Part shown: piece by piece, positions 1 to 5,208 of the stretch
How the letters are laid out: every line of letters begins with the position of its first letter
How positions within the stretch are numbered: the stretch's first letter is position 1
Assembly: GCA_900554325.1 (NCBI GenBank)
Contig: USHA01000097.1
Span: 1-5,208, forward strand
Source: an uncultured Collinsella sp.
GTDB taxonomy: Bacteria > Actinomycetota > Coriobacteriia > Coriobacteriales > Coriobacteriaceae
Length of the DNA stretch: 5,208 bases
Reading direction: 5' to 3'
The notes under the pieces: model-generated
What the model was told of the DNA's origin: nothing
The model's input: the letters and a program-made list of their open reading frames with translations, nothing else
Database searches by the model: none
Made by a program: the position numbers and the translations under genes

Positions 1-2192
1 AAGCGCAGGATGAAAACGCCATGGTGCTCGGCGAAATGTGGGAAGACGCCTCCAACAAGATCAGCTATGGTCATTTGCGCCGCTACCTGCAGGGCTCTGA
101 GCTCGACTCCGCCATGGACTACCCCTTCCGCGACATGGTCATCGGCTTTTTGATGGGCTACAAGAACGCCTACCAGGCAGCCGAGGATATCGAAACCCTG
201 CGTGAGAACTATCCACGCGAAGCCCTGTCCTGCGCGCTCAATCTGCTCTCGAGTCACGACCGTCCGCGCATCATCTCGGTGCTCGGCGGCGGCCCCGACG
301 AGTCGCAGCTGCCCGAGAGCGAGCGCAGCAAGTGGCGCCTGGACGAGAACTCCATGGGCCTGGCCAAGAGTCGTTTTTGGCTCGCGACGCTCATGCAGAT
401 GACGTTCCCGGGTGTGCCTTCGATTTACTATGGCGACGAGTACGGCCTTGAGGGACTCACCGATCCGGGCAATCGTCGCACCATGCCGACCAAGGAAAAC
501 CTGCACGACTTCGATACGTTTGCGATCGTCAAGAACGCATCTGCTGTGCGCCGCGCGTTGCCGTTTATGATCGACGGTGGAATCAAGGCCTTTGCGCTCA
601 ATGACGAAGTACTCGCTTATACGCGCACCGGTAAGGACGGCGAGTCCGCGACCGTCATCATCAACCGCAGCCTGCGCAATTCTCATCGCGTGACCATTCC
701 GGCGCTCGGCGAATGTGCGAGCGATGTGATTAGCGGTCACGAGTGCGAGATCCACAACGGTACGGTCACCCTCGACCTGTACCCGCTGGGCTCTTCGATT
801 ATCTATCACCACGCCGAGCAGCGTCTGCAAGAACCGCTCGATCACGGCGCGGGCGTTGTGTGCCATATCACATCGGTTCCGTCCGACGACGGCAAGCCGG
901 GTACGATCGGCGCACCCACGCGTCGCTTTATCGACCATCTGGCCGCCATGGGCATGCGCTACTGGCAGGTTCTCCCCGTCAACCCCACGGACTTCTTCCG
1001 CTCCCCTTACGCCGGTCCTTCGGCCTTTGCAGGCAATATCGACCTGCTACCCGAGAGCCACGAGGAGCTGGCCGCCGACTTTGAAACCTGGAAGGCCCGC
1101 GGCGGCGAGGATGCCGACCCGCTGTACACGGCGTTTAAACATCGCAACGCCGATTGGCTCGAGAAGTACTGCGTCTACATGGCCGTTAAGAAATACTTTG
1201 AGGGCGAGTCGCGCCACGATTGGCCGGCAGATGTCGCGCGCTACAACGAGTATCTGATCGACGACAAGCGCTTCCACGACGAGGCCGAGCTGCAGGCGTA
1301 CATGCAGTACCGCTTTGACCTGGCTTGGTGCGAGCTCATGAACTACGCGCACAAGAAGGGCGTCGAGGTCATCGGCGATATTCCTATGTACGTGTCCGAC
1401 GATTCGGCAGACGCGTGGAGCGAACCCGAGAACTTCTGGCTGTCCGATACTGGCAAGGCGATTGAGCTTTCCGGCGCGCCGCCCGACTACTTTGCGCCCG
1501 AGGGCCAGATGTGGGGCAACCCGACGTTCCGCTGGGACCACATGAAGCAGAACGGCTATAGTTGGTGGATGGATCGCCTGCGCCGCGCGTTCTCGCTCTA
1601 CGACCGCGTGCGTCTGGATCACTTCCTGGGATTCCACAGCTATTACAGCATTCCCGCGGGCAAGGCATGCGCCGACGGCCGCTGGCTGGCGGGCCCGGGC
1701 AAGGACCTGTTCCAGACCGCCTATGACGAACTGGGTCCGCTCAACTTTATCGCTGAGGACCTGGGCTATTTGACGCCCGGTGTTCGCGCCATGGCTTCGA
1801 CCTGCGGCTTCCCCGGCATGGACGTGCTGGAGTTTAGCGACTACGACGTTCGTTGCGGTGTGCATCCCACGCCCGGCAAGATTCTGTACACCTCGACGCA
1901 CGATACGTCGACGCTGGCCGGTTGGTGCACGCGTTCCTTTGCCGGCGGCGACGAGCCGAGCGGTGTTGAGTTTGCGGCCAAGCTGATGAGCGACGCGCTG
2001 GCAAGCGACGCTCCCCTGGTGATGATGCCGCTGCAGGATGTCCTGGGGCTTGGCGACGACGCGCGAATGAACGTTCCGGGCGTGGCCACGGGCAACTGGA
2101 CCTGGCAGGCTGACGAGGCGGACATTGCAGCCGCCGAAAACAAAACCGCGCAGCTCCTGCGCAACAACCATAGATTCTGGGGCGAAGCGTGA
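1..2192 (+). CDS. malQ: Bifunctional GH13 amylase-like / GH77 4-alpha-glucanotransferase (MalQ), 5'-truncated
   Basis: The reading frame is open to the left edge (first full codon at 3), so the start lies outside the window; residues are numbered here from the internal Met at 21. Residues 1-185 are the back half of a GH13 catalytic barrel: GEMWEDA with the acid/base Glu5, a neopullulanase-like MDYPFRD, SSHDRPR with the stabilising Asp80, then FPGVPSIYYGDE. Residues about 186-265 look like the GH13 beta-sandwich domain C. A roughly 10-residue linker leads to a GH77 domain (about 275-723): WQVLPVNP, SPYAGPSAFAGN, IGDIPMYVSDDSADAW, PPDYF, GQMWGNP, nucleophile Asp533 in RLDHF, acid/base Glu579 in IAEDLG, and Asp628 in THD. 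GH77 enzymes transfer alpha-1,4-glucan segments between maltodextrins or glycogen, normally in the cytoplasm. The GH77 part, about 450 residues, is slightly shorter than the 500-residue Thermus amylomaltase type. The GH13 nucleophile region is not in the window, so hydrolase activity cannot be judged. The gene ends with tandem stops, TGA then TAA. The fusion assignment is strong; the exact GH13 specificity is not. Confidence 0.93.
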   Translation, partial: AQDENAMVLGEMWEDASNKISYGHLRRYLQGSELDSAMDYPFRDMVIGFLMGYKNAYQAAEDIETLRENYPREALSCALNLLSSHDRPRIISVLGGGPDESQLPESERSKWRLDENSMGLAKSRFWLATLMQMTFPGVPSIYYGDEYGLEGLTDPGNRRTMPTKENLHDFDTFAIVKNASAVRRALPFMIDGGIKAFALNDEVLAYTRTGKDGESATVIINRSLRNSHRVTIPALGECASDVISGHECEIHNGTVTLDLYPLGSSIIYHHAEQRLQEPLDHGAGVVCHITSVPSDDGKPGTIGAPTRRFIDHLAAMGMRYWQVLPVNPTDFFRSPYAGPSAFAGNIDLLPESHEELAADFETWKARGGEDADPLYTAFKHRNADWLEKYCVYMAVKKYFEGESRHDWPADVARYNEYLIDDKRFHDEAELQAYMQYRFDLAWCELMNYAHKKGVEVIGDIPMYVSDDSADAWSEPENFWLSDTGKAIELSGAPPDYFAPEGQMWGNPTFRWDHMKQNGYSWWMDRLRRAFSLYDRVRLDHFLGFHSYYSIPAGKACADGRWLAGPGKDLFQTAYDELGPLNFIAEDLGYLTPGVRAMASTCGFPGMDVLEFSDYDVRCGVHPTPGKILYTSTHDTSTLAGWCTRSFAGGDEPSGVEFAAKLMSDALASDAPLVMMPLQDVLGLGDDARMNVPGVATGNWTWQADEADIAAAENKTAQLLRNNHRFWGEA

Positions 2193-2236
2193 TAAAACCC
2201 CCGATATAGGGTACAGTTACAGACGTTTGAATTTAT

Positions 2237-2262
2237 GCGGGCAGAGTAATCTGCCCGCTTTG
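2237..2262 (+). terminator. Hairpin between malQ and fmdB, possible weak terminator
   Basis: A perfect 9-bp inverted repeat (GCGGGCAGA at 2237-2245, TCTGCCCGC at 2250-2258) closes a GTAA loop, which has the GNRA tetraloop pattern, and is followed by only TTTG. The stem is strong but the U-tract is poor, so it may be an intrinsic terminator for the malQ transcript or a structured 5' leader of fmdB. It ends 12 nt before the fmdB Shine-Dalgarno. I found no convincing -35/-10 pair between 2193 and 2280, so fmdB may depend on read-through from malQ. Confidence 0.55.
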
Positions 2263-2269
2263 TGCTGAA

Positions 2270-2276
2270 AAGGAAG
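2270..2276 (+). promoter_or_regulatory. Ribosome binding site of fmdB
   Basis: AAGGAAG lies four bases before the ATG at 2281. It is a recognisable, slightly close-spaced Shine-Dalgarno and supports that start; the protein then begins with the usual FmdB pattern of a short aromatic strand before the first CxxC. Confidence 0.6.
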
Positions 2277-2280
2277 TATT

Positions 2281-2517
2281 ATGGCGCGCTACGATTACAA
2301 GTGCTCGAGCTGCGGCAACGTGTTTGAGGTTGAGCATCCCATGTCCGAGACTCCCGAGGTCGTGTGCCCGAGCTGCGGTGCCCCGGCAGCCAAAACGTTC
2401 TCGGCCAGCGGCATTAAATTTGAGGGCAGCGGTTTCTACAACACTGACCAGCGAAGCGGCGGTTCCAGCACTAGCGCCACCAGCGGCTGCTGCGCCAACT
2501 GCCCGCACAGCCACTAG
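2281..2517 (+). CDS. FmdB-family zinc ribbon protein
   Basis: This 78-residue protein begins MARYDYKCSSCG and carries the four-cysteine zinc ribbon of the FmdB family: Cys8-x2-Cys11 and Cys29-x2-Cys32, with the intervening VFEVEHPMSE stretch and a later GSGFYNTD motif (residues 49-56) typical of the family. The family was named from a putative regulator of formamidase/formate-related operons, but the function of most members is unknown; some are suspected to bind nucleic acid. The length is normal. After residue 57 comes a low-complexity Ser/Gly/Thr tail that ends in a Cys/His cluster (Cys70, Cys71, Cys74, His76, His78), which could bind a second metal ion. No signal peptide or membrane segment is visible, so it is probably cytoplasmic. 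It lies 88 bases after malQ on the same strand and is followed by its own hairpin. The family call is firm; any specific role is not. Confidence 0.9.
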   Translation: MARYDYKCSSCGNVFEVEHPMSETPEVVCPSCGAPAAKTFSASGIKFEGSGFYNTDQRSGGSSTSATSGCCANCPHSH

Positions 2518-2527
2518 GAACAACGCG

Positions 2528-2564
2528 GCCCCGCGATCAACACCGATCGCGGGGCTGATTCTTT
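2528..2564 (+). terminator. Terminator-like hairpin after fmdB
   Basis: An 11-bp perfect stem pairs 2528-2538 (GCCCCGCGATC) with 2545-2555 (GATCGCGGGGC) around a 6-nt loop (AACACC), followed by TGATTCTTT. It begins 10 bases after the fmdB stop codon. The long GC-rich stem and the T-containing tail fit an intrinsic terminator, although the T-run is interrupted. Reading the other way the tail is not T-rich, so it mainly serves the + strand. Confidence 0.7.
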
Positions 2565-2583
2565 AGCTACCCAGGCATCTCTA

Positions 2584-2654
2584 TGAGTTGCGGTGAAATG
2601 AGGACTGTTTGGCGGGCAGAAGCCGCTATTCAATCCCTATTTCACCGCAACTTA
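2584..2654. repeat. Imperfect palindrome (long hairpin) between convergent fmdB and rsmB
   Basis: Two 30-nt arms, 2586-2615 and 2623-2652, are inverted copies matching at 24 of 30 positions around a 7-nt spacer. The outermost 14 bp (AGTTGCGGTGAAAT / ATTTCACCGCAACT) are perfect, and one T-A pair plus one G-T pair extend the stem outward to 2584/2654. The element ends four bases before the rsmB stop codon on the - strand. Neither side carries a T-run, so it is not a classical intrinsic terminator. It resembles a REP/MITE-type palindromic unit, or a structured 3' end for the rsmB mRNA. Copy number elsewhere in the genome cannot be seen here. Confidence 0.75.
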
Positions 2655-2658
2655 GTAG

Positions 2659-4059
2659 TTACTTGTGGACCAGCCTAGCGCAGAAGTGGCCGTCGTAGGA
2701 ATCCGCGTTTACGGGCACGCTTTGGAAGAGGCCCCGATTGTTCTGGCGTACGGATACGAGCTTCTTGGCCTGATCGAACTCGGGAAGTTGCAGAATCTGC
2801 GCCTCGGAAAGCGGCGCCACGCTAAAGCCGGCACCCTCGGGAGAAGCAAGGAACGCGTCCACCACCTGTGTGTTCTCCTCGTCGAAGACCGAGCACGTCG
2901 CATAGATGAGCTCGCCGCCGGCAGCCACGCGCGCGGCAGCCTCTTTGAGCATCGTCAGCTGCAGCTTGGGCAGATCAGTCGTAACGTCGTTCTCGGTCAG
3001 ACGCCACGGGATCTCGGGATGACGACGCATGGTTCCGGTGCCCGAGCACGGCGCATCGATAAACACGGTATCGAACTTGACCCGCTCACCGCGCATGGCA
3101 TCAAACGATGTGAGAACCTCATCAAGCTCGCAGGCATCACCCGAAACCGTACGAACGCCCTGAATACCGGCCTTATGCAGGCGAGCGAGATTCAGATCGC
3201 ACTTGCGATCATGCAGATCGAGCGCCGTATGCTGACGCTTAAACTCAGCACGCTTGGCCTGGCACATCATCACATAGGTCTTGGTGCCACGACCGGCGCC
3301 GATCTCCAGGCAGCTACCGGGGCGCGTGGCGGCCGTGGCGATAAGCTGTGCGTTGAGATCAGATGACACCGCAGTCGCACGCTCAAACACGCCAGACGCC
3401 ACCGTGACCTGAGCATCGACCGGCGCATGGCAACCGGGAAAAACAGGTGCCACGAGCTGCGAGATATACGGATCGGGCTTGGTAGTAAAGGCGTTCTCAT
3501 GCAGGGCCAGCGGCGCGGGGGCCAGATTGCCGGCAAAGTTAAGCGCACCCTCAGGCGTGTCGAACGATGCCATAATGCGAGCGCACAGCCAACGCGGTAG
3601 ACCCATCAGGCGCGACAGACGAACCAAGCGTCGCTCAGACTCATCTACATCGGACGCAGTAGCAAAGTCCTCAACATTGTCCGCAACCTTATGCAGTACA
3701 GCATTGGCCAAGCCGGCGGCGGACTTAGCACCGCAGCGAACCAGCTCAACACCCTGACTTACGGCAACGCGGCCAGGCGTATGCAGATAGAGCATCTCGA
3801 AGGCCGAGATACGAAGCGCCATGCGCACACGCGGCGCAACCTTTTTAGGCTTATCAAGAAACTGGTCGAGCAGCTCGTCCAAAATACCCTGCGTTGCGGC
3901 AACACCCAGCGCCAAGCGGGCGGCAAAAGCGGAATCGCGCTGGTCAATGGCCTTGGCAGATGCGCGAGAGGACAGCACGTCGCGCGCATACATACCGCGG
4001 CGATCGGCCTCCATTAGCACATCGAGCGCAAGCTTGCGCGCGGGAGACAGCTTGCTCAT
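2659..4059 (-). CDS. rsmB: 16S rRNA (cytosine-5)-methyltransferase RsmB, NusB domain plus SAM methyltransferase
   Basis: RsmB (Fmu/Sun) uses S-adenosylmethionine to make m5C967 (E. coli numbering) in 16S rRNA. The 466-residue product has an N-terminal NusB-like helical RNA-binding domain (about 4-128, including ALRISAFEMLYL and the VSQGVELV region) and a C-terminal Rossmann methyltransferase. Visible motifs are the SAM-binding glycine loop EIGAGRGTK (about 252-260), motif IV DAPCSGTG with Cys338, RRHPEIPW, motif VI YATCS with Cys389 (the expected nucleophile position; the motif IV Cys assists product release in this family), and a C-terminal DGHFCARL. I chose the ATG at 4059 because its first bases overlap the fmt stop as ATGA and the protein then starts MSKLSPARKLAL, a normal RsmB beginning. 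An in-frame ATG at 4107 would add 16 unconserved residues and run deeper into fmt. The Shine-Dalgarno is weak (GGGGTG), which suits translational coupling to fmt. Length is typical. Odd point: the glycine loop lacks the usual APGGKT wording. Confidence 0.93.
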   Translation of the reverse strand: MSKLSPARKLALDVLMEADRRGMYARDVLSSRASAKAIDQRDSAFAARLALGVAATQGILDELLDQFLDKPKKVAPRVRMALRISAFEMLYLHTPGRVAVSQGVELVRCGAKSAAGLANAVLHKVADNVEDFATASDVDESERRLVRLSRLMGLPRWLCARIMASFDTPEGALNFAGNLAPAPLALHENAFTTKPDPYISQLVAPVFPGCHAPVDAQVTVASGVFERATAVSSDLNAQLIATAATRPGSCLEIGAGRGTKTYVMMCQAKRAEFKRQHTALDLHDRKCDLNLARLHKAGIQGVRTVSGDACELDEVLTSFDAMRGERVKFDTVFIDAPCSGTGTMRRHPEIPWRLTENDVTTDLPKLQLTMLKEAAARVAAGGELIYATCSVFDEENTQVVDAFLASPEGAGFSVAPLSEAQILQLPEFDQAKKLVSVRQNNRGLFQSVPVNADSYDGHFCARLVHK

Positions 4060-4976
4060 GACAGAACACCCCACGAAAGATCGGCGCCTTGCAGCCCAGC
4101 AGCCCAAGCAGAAGCGGCCATAGCACGTTTGCCATCGGGCTTAACCTCGAGCAGCTCAACCGCGCCATCGGAAAGACCAAGGTAAACACGCTTGGCCTTA
4201 ACGAGAACCTGACCCTCGCCAAGCGACACATCTGCCGGCTCGGCATCGAGCACGCGTACGGTCTTGCCAGCAATCACGCAACGAGCAGGCGCGGTATCGG
4301 ACGAGGCCAGCACATGACGCACGCAATCAAGCGCCGCCATTTGCGGATCCAGACGCATCTCCTGCTTAGAAATCTTAGCGGCATGGGTAACAAGCGACTC
4401 ATCCTGTTCAGTCCACACAGCGGTGCCATCGACAAGCGAAGGAAGCGTATCGGCAAGCAATTTGCCGCCAAGCTCAGCAAGCTCCATGGTCAGCGCCTCG
4501 GCATGCTTACCGGCAACCGACGTGGAAGCCTGGGCACAATAAGCACCAGTATCCACGCCATGCCCGATGCGCATGATAGAAACGCCAGCAACCTCATCAC
4601 CAGCGAGAATCGCACGCTGAATGGGAGCAGCCCCACGCCAACGAGGCAGCAAGGACGCATGAACATTCACAATACCAAGCGGCGCCATATGCAGCACCTC
4701 ATCCGGCAAAATACAGCCATAAGCAGCCACACAGAAAATATCGGCCTGGGCAGCCTGAAGCGCCTCAACAACCTCCGGCGTCATACGATTAGCCTCAATA
4801 ACCGGCAACCCCAGCTCAAGCGCCTTAGCCTTAACAGGAGACGGCTCCAGCTTCTTACCACGCCCACGAACAGCATCAGGACGAGTAATAACAAGCGCAA
4901 TCTCATTCCCAGCCTCAACAAGCGAAGTCAACGAAGGCACAGCAAAATCAGGCGTACCCATAAACACAATACGCAT
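4056..4976 (-). CDS. fmt: Methionyl-tRNA formyltransferase
   Basis: Fmt transfers a formyl group from 10-formyltetrahydrofolate to initiator Met-tRNA in the cytoplasm, enabling bacterial translation initiation. The 306-residue protein starts MRIVFMGTPDFAVPSL, the classic N-terminal strand and loop. It carries the catalytic trio Asn104 and His106 in NVHASLLPRWRGAAPI (104-119) and Asp142 in GVDTGAY. The tRNA-binding OB-fold-like C-terminal domain spans about 205-300 (KISKQEMRLDP, then VKPDGKRAMAA). Length is typical of the family. The start is supported by AGGAG ten bases upstream and by the position of the conserved N-terminus. Its TGA stop overlaps the rsmB ATG, so the two genes are almost certainly co-transcribed. 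Oddity: all of the first 75 codons end in G or T, with C-ending codons appearing only from codon 76. No neighbouring def or priA is identifiable in the window. Confidence 0.96.
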   Translation of the reverse strand: MRIVFMGTPDFAVPSLTSLVEAGNEIALVITRPDAVRGRGKKLEPSPVKAKALELGLPVIEANRMTPEVVEALQAAQADIFCVAAYGCILPDEVLHMAPLGIVNVHASLLPRWRGAAPIQRAILAGDEVAGVSIMRIGHGVDTGAYCAQASTSVAGKHAEALTMELAELGGKLLADTLPSLVDGTAVWTEQDESLVTHAAKISKQEMRLDPQMAALDCVRHVLASSDTAPARCVIAGKTVRVLDAEPADVSLGEGQVLVKAKRVYLGLSDGAVELLEVKPDGKRAMAASAWAAGLQGADLSWGVLS

Positions 4977-4981
4977 AAAAG

Positions 4982-5104
4982 TTAGTCTCCTCTCAATAAC
5001 GAGCCGAGACGGCTACAAAAAAGCGTTCCAGGTCGCAAGCGCACCCAGCCGCAAAAACAGTTCAACAAAGACAAATATACCCAAAAACAAAGAAAGAGCC
5101 GCAT
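4982..5104 (-). CDS. Candidate 40-residue small ORF upstream of fmt, unrecognised
   Basis: An ATG at 5104 has a strong Shine-Dalgarno-like GGGAGGG (complement of 5113-5119) eight bases upstream and opens a 40-codon frame that stops (TAA) five bases before the fmt ATG. The predicted peptide starts MRLFLCFWVYLSLLNCFCGW, a hydrophobic segment of about 20 residues with three of its four cysteines, followed by a basic tail (VRLRPG, SRLG, LLRGD). If translated it would be a tiny membrane peptide or a leader peptide coupled to fmt. Against it: the region is T-rich on this strand, which produces Phe/Leu/Cys-rich frames by chance; codons such as AGA, TTA and GTA are used; and another frame is also open here (5208 to 5062). 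I do not recognise a family, so this is a candidate only. Confidence 0.2.
   Translation of the reverse strand: MRLFLCFWVYLSLLNCFCGWVRLRPGTLFCSRLGSLLRGD
4987..4993 (-). promoter_or_regulatory. Ribosome binding site of fmt
   Basis: On the - strand GAGAGGAG precedes the fmt ATG; the AGGAG core (complement of 4987-4991) is ten bases from the start codon. It is the best Shine-Dalgarno in the window and fixes the fmt start. It also falls inside the last codons of a candidate small ORF that ends at 4982. Confidence 0.7.
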
Positions 5105-5208
5105 AAAAGCAGCCCTCCCAACAAAGCACCTATCAGCGAAGACGCCCTTCCCTGGCCCGACGGCACCCGGGCGAGACAAGCAGCGTCAACGTAGTCCCCG
5201 GAGCGCCC

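Larger units (their letters stand above)
4977..5208. other. Leader/intergenic region upstream of fmt, no recognised gene
   Basis: These 232 bases are A/C-rich on the + strand: 5041-5100 contains 31 A, 17 C, 8 G and 4 T. There is no ATG, GTG or TTG on the + strand from 5041 to the edge, so no divergent gene starts there. On the - strand one frame is open from the edge down to a TGA at 5062-5064 and would encode a tail with a hydrophobic stretch (SLIGALLGGLLLCGSFFVFG); it could be the 3' end of an upstream gene or chance. A TATATT (complement of 5074-5079) could be a -10 box for fmt, but no matching -35 was found. A 5-bp stem with a 3-base loop (5002-5014) lies in the fmt leader. Confidence 0.5.

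Noticed and set aside
1047..2171. 374-codon open frame on the - strand opposite the GH77 domain
   Set aside because: It is the antisense shadow of a confirmed GC-rich gene with intact catalytic motifs; its translation is Arg/Val/Ala-rich with no recognisable domain.
2193..2236. Promoter for fmdB (for example GATATA or TACAGT as a -10)
   Set aside because: No matching -35 hexamer at 16-18 bases could be found for any candidate.
2665..3366. 233-codon open frame on the + strand opposite rsmB
   Set aside because: Antisense shadow of rsmB; no domain, and the region is explained by the methyltransferase motifs on the other strand.
4060..4107. Longer rsmB start at the ATG at 4107
   Set aside because: It would add 16 residues unlike RsmB N-termini and extend the overlap with fmt to about 50 bases, whereas the ATGA junction gives a normal start.
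4089..4985. 298-codon open frame on the + strand opposite fmt
   Set aside because: fmt on the - strand has all family motifs. The + frame is Arg/Asn/Thr/His-rich because of the A/C bias of that strand and has no recognisable domain.
5017..5044. T-run (TTTTTT on the - strand, 5017-5022) as a terminator of a gene upstream of fmt
   Set aside because: The preceding sequence forms only a short bulged stem placed too far from the T-run.
4982..5179. 65-codon version of the small upstream ORF with a TTG start
   Set aside because: The TTG has no support over the internal ATG at 5104, which has a good Shine-Dalgarno; the added residues look like non-coding sequence.

Overview
The window looks like chromosomal DNA from a GC-rich anaerobic actinobacterium of the Coriobacteriia, most likely Collinsella or a close relative. 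This is inferred from the protein style (a fused GH13-GH77 alpha-glucan enzyme, an FmdB-type zinc ribbon protein, and fmt followed directly by rsmB), the C/G-ending codons of most genes, and familiarity with that group; no database search was possible. No mobile-element gene, CRISPR array, tRNA or rRNA was seen.

Layout: (1) 1-2192, + strand: the 3' part of a large bifunctional alpha-glucan enzyme whose start lies left of the window. A GH13 amylase/neopullulanase-like C-terminal portion runs into a complete GH77 4-alpha-glucanotransferase (MalQ) domain. (2) 2193-2280: a short gap with a perfect 9-bp hairpin. (3) 2281-2517, + strand: a small FmdB-family zinc ribbon protein. (4) 2518-2658: the gap between convergent genes. 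It holds a terminator-like hairpin after fmdB and a separate 67-nt imperfect palindrome ending a few bases from the rsmB stop. (5) 2659-4976, - strand: fmt then rsmB, joined by an ATGA stop/start overlap, so they very likely form one translationally coupled unit. (6) 4977-5208: a strongly strand-asymmetric (A/C-rich on +, G/T-rich on -) leader region upstream of fmt. It has a good Shine-Dalgarno for fmt, a possible 40-codon small ORF and no recognised gene.

The left half concerns storage or dietary alpha-glucan use: the GH13 part would hydrolyse or trim maltodextrins and the GH77 part would shuffle glucan chains between acceptors. The right half is translation machinery: Fmt formylates initiator Met-tRNA, and RsmB methylates 16S rRNA. 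The two halves are convergent and probably functionally unrelated.

I do not see a convincing undescribed system. The observations most worth checking are the palindrome at 2584-2654 (a possible dispersed element), the first 75 codons of fmt all ending in G or T, the candidate small ORF overlapping the fmt ribosome-binding site, and the substituted conserved positions around the GH77 active site.
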